DNA of 64,000 bases from Polytrichum commune. Lineage: Eukaryota; Streptophyta; Polytrichopsida; Polytrichales; Polytrichaceae. The translations under genes were made by a program, and so were the position numbers. Every line of letters starts with the position of its first letter. Position 1 is the stretch's first letter. Where the stretch lies: positions 76,401,554 to 76,465,553 of the forward strand of contig OX485803.1 in the NCBI GenBank assembly GCA_950295325.1, in the 5' to 3' direction. This document shows positions 1 to 9,894 of the stretch, one piece after another. Below the pieces are notes generated by a model. It was not told the origin of the DNA. It ran no database searches and saw nothing but the letters and a program-made list of their open reading frames with translations.

Positions 1-303
1 GCCCGAGCTTTAGGTGACTTCTCAATCATGCTATTTCTCTTGCCAAATCTGGGCCGTTTCGCGCTAGTAACATGATTCGTGGTTGTTGTCGGCTTTGGGA
101 TCACGTCTCGAGAAGTAGCAGTGAACACAATAGGTGGTTGAAACGATTTGAGATTCTCTGATGAGGGTTTTCTTTCGTGATGACCAATTGTTCTTCCTGG
201 AATACAAATCAGAGAGGATTGTCAACTCAGAAGGAGGGGCTAAGGAAGCACTGGAACAGCAATCGATATTATGGAAATCATCACATCAATATGTACATTT
301 TCA

Positions 304-572
304 TTACCATGGGCATAGAAAAGGGAGATTCAAAGAGCCAAAACTGGCACAAGTACCTGTAATAAAAGGTAGCTTAGTCATGTTCGTGTGGCCCCCAGAT
401 GGAGCTTCAAAAATAGGCGAGATCTGCTTCTTAGTGGCAGTAGTAGACGCGTAACGTGAAGCGACTGCTGAATACCGCTTTGCAGGTCGTCCCATTTTTT
501 GACCATCCATAGTGTCTTTTGAAATGAGCTCCTGACTGCAAATCGAGGAGGGCATTGCCATGCAGTCAGCAT
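304..572 (-). other. possible exon of an unknown gene
   Basis: On the minus strand a frame of about 85 codons is open and is preceded near 573 by an acceptor-like sequence ending in tgtgtag. Another tttattacag sits inside it near 370. The predicted peptide (with a basic RPAKRYS stretch and a Gly-rich segment) matches no family I recognise. The overlapping plus-strand frame at 161-454 is equally anonymous. I list it only because splice-like signals surround it; it may be chance. Confidence 0.15.
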
Positions 573-1535
573 CTACACAGTGACACGAGTCTACAATGAC
601 CGAGTCGTGATTTCAAAATTCCATAACATACACTACGAGTACATGCATACATCGCTCATCAAAACTTAATTTGGACTCAAACATCGGACTCAACTTGGTT
701 CTGGTCTCCATGGAAAATTTCAACATCGTGTTTAAGATAAGATAAAAGATTACGGATAGACATCTGAATTCGCTCCATTTGAATGTCATTTGCGAGAATA
801 CCTTTTGTTAAGAAGGTTGACGCGGCCATTGATGTCTTTCAAAGCTCGCTCCTGGCGATGGCTGAACGACGCCGCTCGCCTGAACATTGTGCCTGAAAGT
901 GAAGGTTTTCCCCTTGATCAGTACTGAAGGCAATGGTTGTATAAAACTAATCTCAAGTGACGCATTGAATCGCCACAAAATGTTGAATGCCTTCATTTTC
1001 AAATACTCACTTTCACATACTACTGATGCTACACATGTAGACCACAAAATTGGACAGCGGACACTACTGATGCAAACAATACAGGACCAAAGAAGAACAA
1101 TCAGAACACCCGTGCCCTGCAATTTCCAGATAGCACGGCAGCCAACAGTGTAGGTGTAGGTGGTAGATTGATGTGCAGCACTACTTTCTCAGTGGTATCT
1201 CATAAAATGTAGGATATAAAAAAAAAACAGTCCGTACAACTGGGGAAAACTTGTACTAACAAAGTGCACATGTGTATTGGAAAGTCCTCCAGATCTCAGC
1301 GAATTGATGAAATTATAGCTACCATGCCATCTTTGCGCTAATATCGGACACTCTGACGCTCAGCTTCATCATTCAACTCACATATATACAAGAGGTGCTT
1401 ACTTCTTAAAAATGAATTAATCTGATGAATTTCCATGTGACAATCCAAATGATCGGAGATTATAATGGTGAATGTGAATGTCTTCACGATTCAAATGAGA
1501 TAACAGTACCTACTAGTCCGCAGGAGGCCAATTGG
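573..1535. other. non-coding stretch, nothing recognised
   Basis: Short frames occur on both strands (for example 887-1153 plus and 808-1122 minus), but none shows a known motif or a convincing exon structure. Confidence 0.4.
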
Positions 1536-2690
1536 AGCAACCTTTCATTTTAGAAGACACATTCGCACTAGGACCATAGTGCCTAAACGACCCAACGCAA
1601 TAAAGAGGTACCATTTCCCTCGCTCGCTACTACTAAGATTTAGTGATCGAGGCATAGATGCGGCATCTCCCTAGCCTCTCCCTCCACCTTCTACAGATCC
1701 TACTACAATGCGTAACTAATTTTCTTCAAGACCTTTAACGAGCAGACAAGTAGACAATCACTGGCCGATAAGGCGTATACTACATTCTAAGCAGCTTCCG
1801 TACCTGGGGCCTATACGGAAGGCTCCATAGTGACAAACCGCGATATAGTCTCTTCGTCACGGTAGCTCTATATTCGCCTTCACAAAACTTCCATACTGTA
1901 AATTCCACTTTCAAATCGCACAATTTCAAGCAACCTTGCATTGTAGCATGGACACATTTGCACTAGACTACAGTGCCTATGATACAGTGCAAGAGAGGTA
2001 CCACTCCCCTCGCTCGATACTTCAATATCTTCAGCGCGATCGAGGCACAAACGAGACGTCTCCCTTGCCTCTCCCTCCACCTTCTACAGATAAACTCCTA
2101 ATCTACTAGATTTGCGCAACTAAATCCTCTATCGGACACGAAACCAGCAGACGAGTAAAGTAACACTAGCCAATATTCTAAGCAGATTTCTCGTACCTGA
2201 GGCTTGCACCGGAGGTGCCATAGTGCTAACCCGCACCTTCGTCAAAGTTCTATAGCGAATGCGAAGCTCTTAAGGATGAGAAACATTACACAGAGAGAAT
2301 TTCGAGCAACCTTGCACTGTAAAATGAACACACTCGCACTATACTACAGTGCCTACGATCCAGTGCGAGGGAGAGGTAACACTCCCCTAGCTCGCTACTA
2401 CTACGCTTTAGAGATCGACGGACAGTCGCAATGATTCCCTCGCCTCTCCCTCTACCTTCTACAGATAAACTTATGATCTACTACTTACAGTGCGCATCTT
2501 CTTCCAGAAACGTAAAGCGCAGTCGAATAGACAGACAATGGCCGATAGAGCGTACCTGAGGCTTGCACCGGAGGCTCCATAGTATCAAACCGCACCACCG
2601 CCTCTCCGTGACAGGACTAATATATTCGCCTTCACAAAACTTCAATAAAATAATACTCCTCTCGCTGAAATCGCACAATAAGAAGCAGCA
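1536..2690. repeat. three diverged tandem copies of a ~385 bp repeat
   Basis: The marker agcaacc begins copies at 1536, 1929 and 2305, giving spacings of 393 and 376 bp. Each copy then shows the same order of blocks: a ccatagtgcc/cagtgcctatg-type block, gaggtaccactcccctcgctcg-like sequence, a CT-rich tract ending cttctacagat, and ggaggctccatag near the end. Copies differ by many substitutions and small indels, so the duplication is old. No coding frame is conserved across the copies. Function unknown. Confidence 0.8.
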
Positions 2691-2699
2691 CCAGTACCA

Positions 2700-3290
2700 G
2701 CAGCAGCGGCAGAGTATCCCACCATGCACTCCTGGTGTTGCTCCGCGCAAGTATGTAGTCGTAGAGCGGAGATGAAAGAAAAGATACCTTACCTGTAAGC
2801 AACAACAGTTAAAAAGCCACCAAACCCCAGCTCCACACTATTCACTCCAACTTTCTCACCACGGCTCCATAGCTTTCGAGACAACAGCCCTTCGGAAGCC
2901 CGCGTTTACGGTGACAATGATGAGATGGTTATACTTGAGGGAAGAGTGGCAGAGGCAATCGCAAGCCTGAGAGAGAGGAGTTCGACTTGGCGATGGCGGA
3001 GCACGGAGGTGGAGCCCACGCTACGCTTCCCTTCCTCCCTCCTAAGACCATCGAGGTACCCAAATTCAAAAACCCAACGTCCCAAACGAGATCCCCTCTA
3101 ACGTCCACGTCCCGACAGGAACTGACCGTTGGGCGGGCCGAGTTCCCTTACGAGTTCCCGAAGCTCCCTATGAGGCGTGCCCATGACACGTTGCTTGGCG
3201 GCACATTTAAATTCACTTTATTTTGGGCCCCCTAAATAAGTTCAATTCTAGAGGCTTTATTCAGAGCCAGGGGCACCCGCACTAAAGTAC
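2700..3290. other. intergenic, one doubtful short frame
   Basis: A GC-richer block at about 2820-3240 holds an 82-codon plus-strand frame beginning near 2987. It is rich in Pro, Thr and Ser and has no recognisable domain. It could be a truncated first exon or a 5' leader, or chance. No other feature is seen. Confidence 0.2.
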
Positions 3291-3890
3291 TTTAGGTTTC
3301 ACCAACTTTAATAGGGACCACCCACACCACTAGTTAAGAAAGTTACCAACTTACAAGTTAGTGAAGATTACCTAACCAAAATCATTGTCGCACCACCTAG
3401 TTAACCCTTAGAGGACATATGCTTTCCCGATACCACACCCAAAATATCTTTTAAAATTCATTTTAAGCATGATTAACCAATTAATTTACATAGGCTCTAT
3501 TCTAAAGAAGTATAGATCTTGCTAAGGTGCTCAATTTGACATTCTAAAAACCCCATTTGGTGCAATGGAGTAGAAGCTTTGAACAAGATTCTCCCAAAAT
3601 AATACCAAGCCCATGGGGCAACATTGTCCTTTAAGGGTCTAGTTAGGAGAGTTAGTTAATAATATGAGTTAATGAGAATCAATTTACTCATATGCTAGCT
3701 AACCATTCACATGCTAACTAACCGATCACACACCTGCACATCATGGTTACAACTAACCAAAGGTTGACCACTTTAGGGTCCAACTGCACATCCCGGTTAA
3801 GGCTTTGGTTAGAGTAAGTAACCACTCAAATTAGTTGTATAGTGCATTCATTGTCCGGTTAAGAGAATTAGCTATGAGGTATGAGGTATG
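3290..3890 (+). repeat. dispersed repeat, left copy
   Basis: Sequence here recurs in diverged form and in the same orientation at about 14700-14990, on the other side of the gypsy element. Shared blocks include acttacaagtta, caccacctagtta, aggagagttag/aggagaattag, tcatatgctagctaacc and actaaccaaaggttga. The pair could be remnants of an older repeat or of its LTRs that the gypsy element later entered. Confidence 0.5.
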
Positions 3891-4104
3891 AGAATTAACA
3901 TATGAGGTAGCTAACCTATAGGAGAGCTAATTAGATGAGATTATGAGATTGGTTTTGAAGTCCAAGAAGTCAAAAGGCTTATGGGTCTGATAGCTATTTA
4001 TTCAAAGAGGCACAAGCCTTTCTTCATACTTAGAAGATTGTCAAGGAATCAATGGTGAGAACACCATCCTATAGATTTCTCCCTTTGGCATGGAAGGGTA
4101 TTTG

Positions 4105-4520
4105 TCACGTGAGGTGACATCGGGGGCTAAGTTACGTCAATTTAGGAGTAAATGGACTCCATTAGGAGTCCATGTGTGTTGGGATGAGTAACGGATTCCA
4201 TTGGGAGTCCTAGTTAGTTGTTCATCCACTCCATGGATGAACTCCACATAGGATTGGGGTTGTATGGAGAGGAAGGCCTCTTGACTTGCCATTGTTGTCA
4301 AGTCAAGTCTTGTGAGTGTGTTTTTGAGAGAGAGAGAGAGCTTGTTGTTGCTTTCTCATGGCTATGGTGTAGTAGATTATGAGTAAAGCCTTTGCATTCT
4401 TTCTCCACCACTTGCACTCTTGGATTCTCCCTTCGTGGAGTGAGAGATAGCTTGACTCTTGTGTGTGAATTTTAGAGTTTCTTAAGCTTTGTAAGGAGAC
4501 ATTTTAGTTTCTTAAGCTTG
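4105..4520 (+). repeat. gypsy 5' LTR (shared 416 bp core)
   Basis: Identical by eye to 13463-13878. It begins TCACGTGAGGTGACAT (preceded here by TG) and contains a short GA microsatellite (gagagagagagag) plus several short palindromic stretches such as tccatggatg. Beyond 4520 the left copy runs into the leader (gagagagaaaccc), while the right copy runs into the 108 bp repeat. Confidence 0.85.
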
Positions 4521-5784
4521 GAGAGAGAAACCCTCATACTTGACAACAATGTTGTTCAAATTTTTCATTTTTTTGGTTGTATTTATGAGCTAGAATGGCC
4601 CAGTACTGAGAGCAAATGAGTGATACAAGTGTTTGAAAGCTTAGTTCGTCATTTCTTGCAATCCTCAAGAAGATTTTGAGAGAAATCTTCCCATTTTTCT
4701 TTTGTTGTCTCTTGTATTTTCTTCAAGTGTTGATGGTTGAATCTTGAGATTCCATTTGGTCTCAAGATTCTCAAGTCACATCATTCTTGCTTGCAATTTG
4801 TAAAAGCAAAGTTTTTTTATTTTTTATTTTTTATTTTTTTACAAACAAACACAAACCAAACTTAAAATCCGAATTTTTTATAATTTTTTTTTGAGCTCCG
4901 GAGCTCCACGGACACTCTTGGAGCTCCTGGAGCTCCCATTCTGCACCGGGCGGCGGCAGATCCCGGGGCCGGGGGCGGGCGTCCGCAGGCCGGGCCCCCA
5001 GACACCGACCCCCAGGCCAGCTAGGCGGGCGGGCTCCGGCCAGGCCCAGCTGGCTTCCCCTTAAAGGGGGGTTGACAGGTAAGGGGGGTTGACATTCCTT
5101 TTTATTTTTTTATTTTTTTAGTTAATTAATTACATAATTAGGTTAAGTTAAGTTAATTTAATTAGATTAAGTTAATTAAGTTACTTAGATTAAGTTCATT
5201 AAGTTAAATTTTTTTTGTTTTTTTGTTTTATTATTATATTATTTTAATTTTTAAATAAACCGTATTTTTTATTTTTTACTTTTTTACTTTTTTACTTTCA
5301 CTTTCAAATTTGGCATTTCATTGTCACAAACTTTGAGGCTCAAATTTGGGGGCATACTAGCTCCGATTGAAGTGAAATTTGAGCCTATTTTGTGTGAAAT
5401 TTGCCAAGGAATCCAATGGTGTAATTGGATTTTTGATTGGAAGTCAAAATCATTGCTGAAATTGCTAATTTCAACGCTGATTTTTGTTTTTGGGAGCAAA
5501 TTAACTCCGATTGGAGTGAAATTTGAGCCTAATTTGTGTGAAATCTTCCTAGGAGTCCATTGGTGCACTTAGTTTGTTGATTGGAGTTCATAATCACCTT
5601 GGAAATGAGCCTTTTCAACGCTGATTTTTCATTTTAATTACCAATCTCAAACCTTTGCACAATTTTGGAATTCTGGGGGCATAAACACTTGGCATTTGGC
5701 AAGGGATTGCCATTTAGATAGCCCGCAATAGGTGCAGGTTGCCATTACCTTGTAGATAGTTGCAGGTACTCAAGTGATTATTTT
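4521..5784 (+). other. gypsy 5' leader with GC-rich block and tandem repeat
   Basis: There is no coding frame before the gag ATG at 5785. An AT-rich context encloses a very GC-rich block at about 4895-5060 that contains repeated GAGCTC palindromes and G/C runs. It is followed by a repetitive ttaagttaa tract (about 5120-5205). No clear primer-binding site was found directly after the LTR. Confidence 0.6.
5345..5630 (+). repeat. two tandem 144 bp repeats in the gypsy leader
   Basis: Copies occupy about 5345-5486 and 5489-5630. Shared blocks include ctccgattg-agtgaaatttgagcc (5361 and 5505) and ttcaacgctgattttt (5470 and 5614), each 144 bp apart. They lie just upstream of gag. Confidence 0.75.
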
Positions 5785-8205
5785 ATGGTGCAAACTAGGA
5801 GCCGATATTATCGATCTCCATCACCAGATTATTTGGAAAACGTGCATACCACAAATCTTGAGCCAGAGGTAGATACCAACGAGGCTTTTGAGCCTATTTC
5901 GGCGTTGGACACTACTAGTAGGCTTCGGATTTGGAGTGTCGGCACGTTCGACGAAATGGAGGACGATCGCCACAATTCAGTGCGTGATCGGTTCTCAGGT
6001 CGAGCTGGGGGAATTTCCTTGCCCGATTGGAAACTCCGGTTTCGTACCTGGATTAAGGAGAAACGCCAAAGGTCTTCCAATTTCAATGATTGGTATGCCT
6101 TTGAACTTCTGCCTCAGTATTTGGAGTATGAGGCACTCCAAACTTACGAACGCTGGACAAAGGGTCATCAGCGACAACTTCGGGAGGTGGAGCAGTATTG
6201 GGAGGCCCAGGTTGAACTTATTTCAGCCCTTAAAGATGGGGCGATTGCCACCTTAGCTCCACCCACCTTAAAGGAGGAGGATCCACCGGAGGAGTCTAAG
6301 GACCAAGAACTGGCATTTGGACCAATGGTGGCTGGCAGTAGCACGGCTACCATTTCACGGATGGCACGTGCTACACAGGCAGCATTGACGGCTGTTGGTC
6401 CACCACCTCCATTTAATCCCCTTGCTGAATTTGTCGCACATTTGGAGGTGGAGTATGGTGGATTTCGGCGAGACCAGATGCAGCGCATTCAGGATTTCCG
6501 CCGAGAGAAGGATGACACTCCACGGACCATGTATACGCGACTCGCACGCTTTGCTGTTGAATCGGGAGGTGTTTTTGCTGAGAGTCAGCTTGTCAAAATC
6601 TTTTTGTCTAAGATTGACAAGCGACTACTTGAGTTGGCATCACCTCGGATTATCCTTGACTACGAAGGCAGAGCTACGCTTGCACAAGCGTTTGCCGTGG
6701 TTGAGAGATGTGATCGAGCTCTCTGTCAACACGATGCCACAGACATGGTATCTTGGATGACAGAGAGTACGAAATCAAGAAGAATTATCACAGCTACTAG
6801 TAGTTTAGCTGAAACTCAAACCGTTAGGGAGCAAAAGATTTTGCATTGTTGGGGTTGTGGAGAAGCTGGTCATTCGAAGAATGATCCCAATTGTCCTAGG
6901 AAGAAGAAAACTCAGCCTTTGGGAAAATTAAAACAAAAGATGGAACCAGTAAAGGCAGGGGACAATTCTAAGAAGAGACAATTGAAATGTAACCATTGTG
7001 GTGGCACTAATCACGATGTGGATCATTGTTTCCAATTTCATCCTGAGATGCGGCCTGCCAGTTATGTCACTGGAAAGTCTCCAAGGGAGCAGAGTCTTGA
7101 GGCTAAGGTGGCAGAGCTTGAGCAAAAGCTCAAATCTTCTGCATCTTTTGCTCAAATTTCTGAGCCGCATGCGGGTGGTGGCACCTCGGGGTCGGACATG
7201 TATATGTTTGGGGCATCTGGAGAGGTGGTGGCGGCGGCTTCTACTCGCTCACAAACATTGGCAGATGCGGTGGCTTCCACGAGTGGTGGTAGCAATGAGG
7301 TGCTACATCCTCGCCATGCCGGACCAGCTGATCAAATTGGTCAAGCACGTTTACCTCTTTCATTTGGATTGGTAGACACCACTGTTGTTGGGGCTAAAAA
7401 CCCTGTACCTTTGAGAGATGGGGATTCCATCTCGAAGGATGTTACGCAGGCATTGGCATATAAAATTCTCCATATGCCAATTTTCTCGGGTTCGGAGTTT
7501 ATGGCTTCGGATTTCAAGTCTGCTGCAGTTTTTCATTTAGCTGGGAGAATGTTAGAAGGTAAGGCGGATTTGCCATCCCTTCAAGTATCCCAAGCTGTGG
7601 TTGACGTACCTGTGGCTGAGGAGGTGGAGGACTTAGCCAATTTGCGAGCGGGTCTTGCGGATGCGGCGATCATTGCTTTTGGTAAGCAAACTGATATTCC
7701 TCCAGCATCAATTTCAGCAGTGGATACGTCATTTTCGAATTATGCGTCGGGAGCGGCATATCTTGCAGACATTTCTGCAAGGCCTGCTCGCGAACGGCAT
7801 AATTTGCAACCTGGAGTTGTACGGCTGATGAACGACAAATCTTTATTTGTCGTTTCACGCACGGATATGCCCACTATCCGTGCTACACCACTGAGAGTTA
7901 TGATGGATTCCGGTGCTCAACCGGTTATGATTGGCAAAGGACTCGCTGACAGTCTTGGATTGACGCCAGCAAGCTTGGATCCTTGTCCATTCACTATTGT
8001 GACTTCAGTAGGGGGCACTGAACGTGCAACAGGTTACACCAAGGCACCTCTACGTTTGATTTTTCATGTGGGGGCAGGGCCTACTTACACTCATTTGTCA
8101 ATGAAGTGTGTTGTTACTAATGCTACCAACTATGATATACTTGTTGGTCAGCAAGCTCTTTACCCACTTGGCTTTGGTTTGGATAATTGGACGGAAGAGG
8201 CATGA
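5785..8205 (+). CDS. gypsy Gag-protease (ends at an in-frame TGA)
   Basis: This is the 806-codon N-terminal part of the polyprotein, starting at the first ATG after the leader (MVQTRS, a start seen in many plant gypsy Gags). The capsid-like retrotransposon gag region lies around residues 200-330. Two zinc knuckles follow: CX2CX4HX6C at about 353-368 and CX2CX4HX4C at about 402-415, expected to bind element RNA. A coiled, charged linker leads to the aspartic protease, with catalytic Asp in MMDSGAQ near residue 707 and an ILVGQQAL segment closer to the C-terminus. The frame stops at TGA 8203-8205, but the same frame stays open beyond it into the methyltransferase. The TGA could come from CGA by one C-to-T change at a CpG. 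Gag should form cytoplasmic particles; the protease should mature the polyprotein. Confidence 0.9.
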   Translation: MVQTRSRYYRSPSPDYLENVHTTNLEPEVDTNEAFEPISALDTTSRLRIWSVGTFDEMEDDRHNSVRDRFSGRAGGISLPDWKLRFRTWIKEKRQRSSNFNDWYAFELLPQYLEYEALQTYERWTKGHQRQLREVEQYWEAQVELISALKDGAIATLAPPTLKEEDPPEESKDQELAFGPMVAGSSTATISRMARATQAALTAVGPPPPFNPLAEFVAHLEVEYGGFRRDQMQRIQDFRREKDDTPRTMYTRLARFAVESGGVFAESQLVKIFLSKIDKRLLELASPRIILDYEGRATLAQAFAVVERCDRALCQHDATDMVSWMTESTKSRRIITATSSLAETQTVREQKILHCWGCGEAGHSKNDPNCPRKKKTQPLGKLKQKMEPVKAGDNSKKRQLKCNHCGGTNHDVDHCFQFHPEMRPASYVTGKSPREQSLEAKVAELEQKLKSSASFAQISEPHAGGGTSGSDMYMFGASGEVVAAASTRSQTLADAVASTSGGSNEVLHPRHAGPADQIGQARLPLSFGLVDTTVVGAKNPVPLRDGDSISKDVTQALAYKILHMPIFSGSEFMASDFKSAAVFHLAGRMLEGKADLPSLQVSQAVVDVPVAEEVEDLANLRAGLADAAIIAFGKQTDIPPASISAVDTSFSNYASGAAYLADISARPARERHNLQPGVVRLMNDKSLFVVSRTDMPTIRATPLRVMMDSGAQPVMIGKGLADSLGLTPASLDPCPFTIVTSVGGTERATGYTKAPLRLIFHVGAGPTYTHLSMKCVVTNATNYDILVGQQALYPLGFGLDNWTEEA

Positions 8206-8274
8206 ATTAGACCGGGATGGTCCACTGGAGATGGCAGGAAGGTATTTATTCCTGTCACATTTGCAGCCACTGCT

Positions 8275-9882
8275 ATGACTATGGTTGCGGAGGCAATGTT
8301 TGGTTGCAGCGGTTCAGTTGCAGATTTGCCTTGTGCTCCAGTTTTATTGGAGGAAACAATGGACTACACTTGTAATGCGGCAGAACAACAATTTTTACCA
8401 TCTTTTCAAATTCCTGCTCGACATTTCAAGGATCCACCTCCACCATGGCGAACTCCTAAGGAGTTATCCGACGATTGTCGACACATTGTAGCGGATTTGG
8501 AGCTTGGAGAGGCACCCCCAACTTCATCCTCATTTTCTTTTGCTCAACTCATTCGTTGGCAACCATCACCTGAAGGTATTGTCCTTGTGGAGATCTTTGG
8601 AAGCATTGGCACAGGTTTGGCGGCAGTGTTGGAAGCTGGAATTACAGTTTGGCGATATATTCATGTGGACAATGGGTATGCAGCCAACAGAGCCGTCCGA
8701 CACCACATCCAACAATTGTTGTTGAGATACCCCGCACAATTGTTAGCCTCTGCCATTCATGGATGTTGTGGTCAACTTCCTCAAGATGTCACTATGATTA
8801 GTGATGAGGATTTGAGAAGGTTGGGCCACGTGGATTTGATTATTGCAGGATGGCCTTGTCAAGGCCATTCGCGGGCAAGAACTGGCCAGGGATTGGATGA
8901 TCTTAGGTCTAGTTTGTTTGCGGATTTGATGCGATTGACGCAATGGTGGTTTACCCACCAATCAACTCCGCCAGGGTACATTTTCGAAAATGTACCATTA
9001 TTGGGTGATACCCGGCACAAAGTGGTGAAGAATGGTGAGTACATTAACCAAATTCTGGGTACTCCAACATTTCTGGATGCTGCATCTTTGGGATTCTTTG
9101 CTCATCGGCCTCGTTGGTTTTGGACCAACTTGGTATCACCTCGGGTGCTTTCATCGGCGATTGCCCGCATTCCCCGCCTTATGGATCGCAAGGTGGATGA
9201 CATTTTAGATGATCATCGTGTTTCCTTGGCAGTTACCAAGGATGACACCTTGCCATTTGCATTAATTAATAAGGTGGGCATTCCGAGAGGTGCACTACCT
9301 ACTTTTGTGACCTATCCACAGTCTTTTGCATTTCGATCTCGTGGACCTGGCATGATTTGGGATTCAAAATCCCAAACTTATGAGGAGCCTACGGCAGATG
9401 AGCGGAAACGCGCCATGGGTTTTCTTACAGGTACCACGGCTGCTCACGGGCTTCAGGAAGGTCAGAGACATTTCCTATTGGGGCAAGCTATGGATCTTAA
9501 TAACATTGTGTGGATGATTGGAATTTGTCTTGCTGCTCAACAACGTATGCATGACCAATTGTTTACTCTGAGGGCAAAGAACAATGGTCAGGGGGCAATG
9601 GAGCCGCAATCCAAGGATCACATTGAGGTCAATGACACCGAGGGATTATTTCCTTTGAAACTTCATGTTGCGGAAGAGCTTCGAGCCCAACGTGTTTTTT
9701 TGGCTTTGGCCCAAGAGTTTGGGAAGTTGGAGGCCCATAAAATGTTTCCACTTCTATTTCTTGGTGATACTTCATATGTGGGTAGCTATTTAGCTACACA
9801 AACTGATTGTAGTGGAGAGGATACGCATTTGGATTCAAGTGCAGATGATGGGGGCAAAGGTGTTGCCCTCTCCACGGACTAG
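8275..9882 (+). CDS. cytosine-C5 DNA methyltransferase domain within gypsy pol
   Basis: 535 codons from ATG 8275, in the same frame as gag-protease (open from 8206). Methyltransferase motifs appear in canonical order: motif I VEIFGSIGTG (residues about 105-114, AdoMet binding); motif IV AGWPCQG with the catalytic Cys at about 195; motif VI FENVP (about 237-241); motif VIII RPRWFWTNL (about 278-286); and a motif IX/X-like LLGQAMDLNNIV (about 401-412). A target-recognition stretch of roughly 90 residues lies between VIII and IX. The HRPRWFW-N and FENV contexts recall DNMT3-type enzymes. Motifs are not in the permuted order of plant DRM proteins, and motif IV has PCQ rather than the PCN usual in DNMT3. 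It sits between protease and reverse transcriptase, an unusual position for any gene. Catalytic residues look intact, so activity is plausible. It ends at TAG 9880-9882. Confidence 0.88.
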   Translation: MTMVAEAMFGCSGSVADLPCAPVLLEETMDYTCNAAEQQFLPSFQIPARHFKDPPPPWRTPKELSDDCRHIVADLELGEAPPTSSSFSFAQLIRWQPSPEGIVLVEIFGSIGTGLAAVLEAGITVWRYIHVDNGYAANRAVRHHIQQLLLRYPAQLLASAIHGCCGQLPQDVTMISDEDLRRLGHVDLIIAGWPCQGHSRARTGQGLDDLRSSLFADLMRLTQWWFTHQSTPPGYIFENVPLLGDTRHKVVKNGEYINQILGTPTFLDAASLGFFAHRPRWFWTNLVSPRVLSSAIARIPRLMDRKVDDILDDHRVSLAVTKDDTLPFALINKVGIPRGALPTFVTYPQSFAFRSRGPGMIWDSKSQTYEEPTADERKRAMGFLTGTTAAHGLQEGQRHFLLGQAMDLNNIVWMIGICLAAQQRMHDQLFTLRAKNNGQGAMEPQSKDHIEVNDTEGLFPLKLHVAEELRAQRVFLALAQEFGKLEAHKMFPLLFLGDTSYVGSYLATQTDCSGEDTHLDSSADDGGKGVALSTD

Positions 9883-9894
9883 CAATCACAGGCT

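Noticed and set aside
8275-9882. Methyltransferase as a plant DRM-type enzyme
   Set aside because: DRM proteins have permuted motifs (VI-X before I-V); here motifs I, IV, VI, VIII and IX/X are in the ordinary order.
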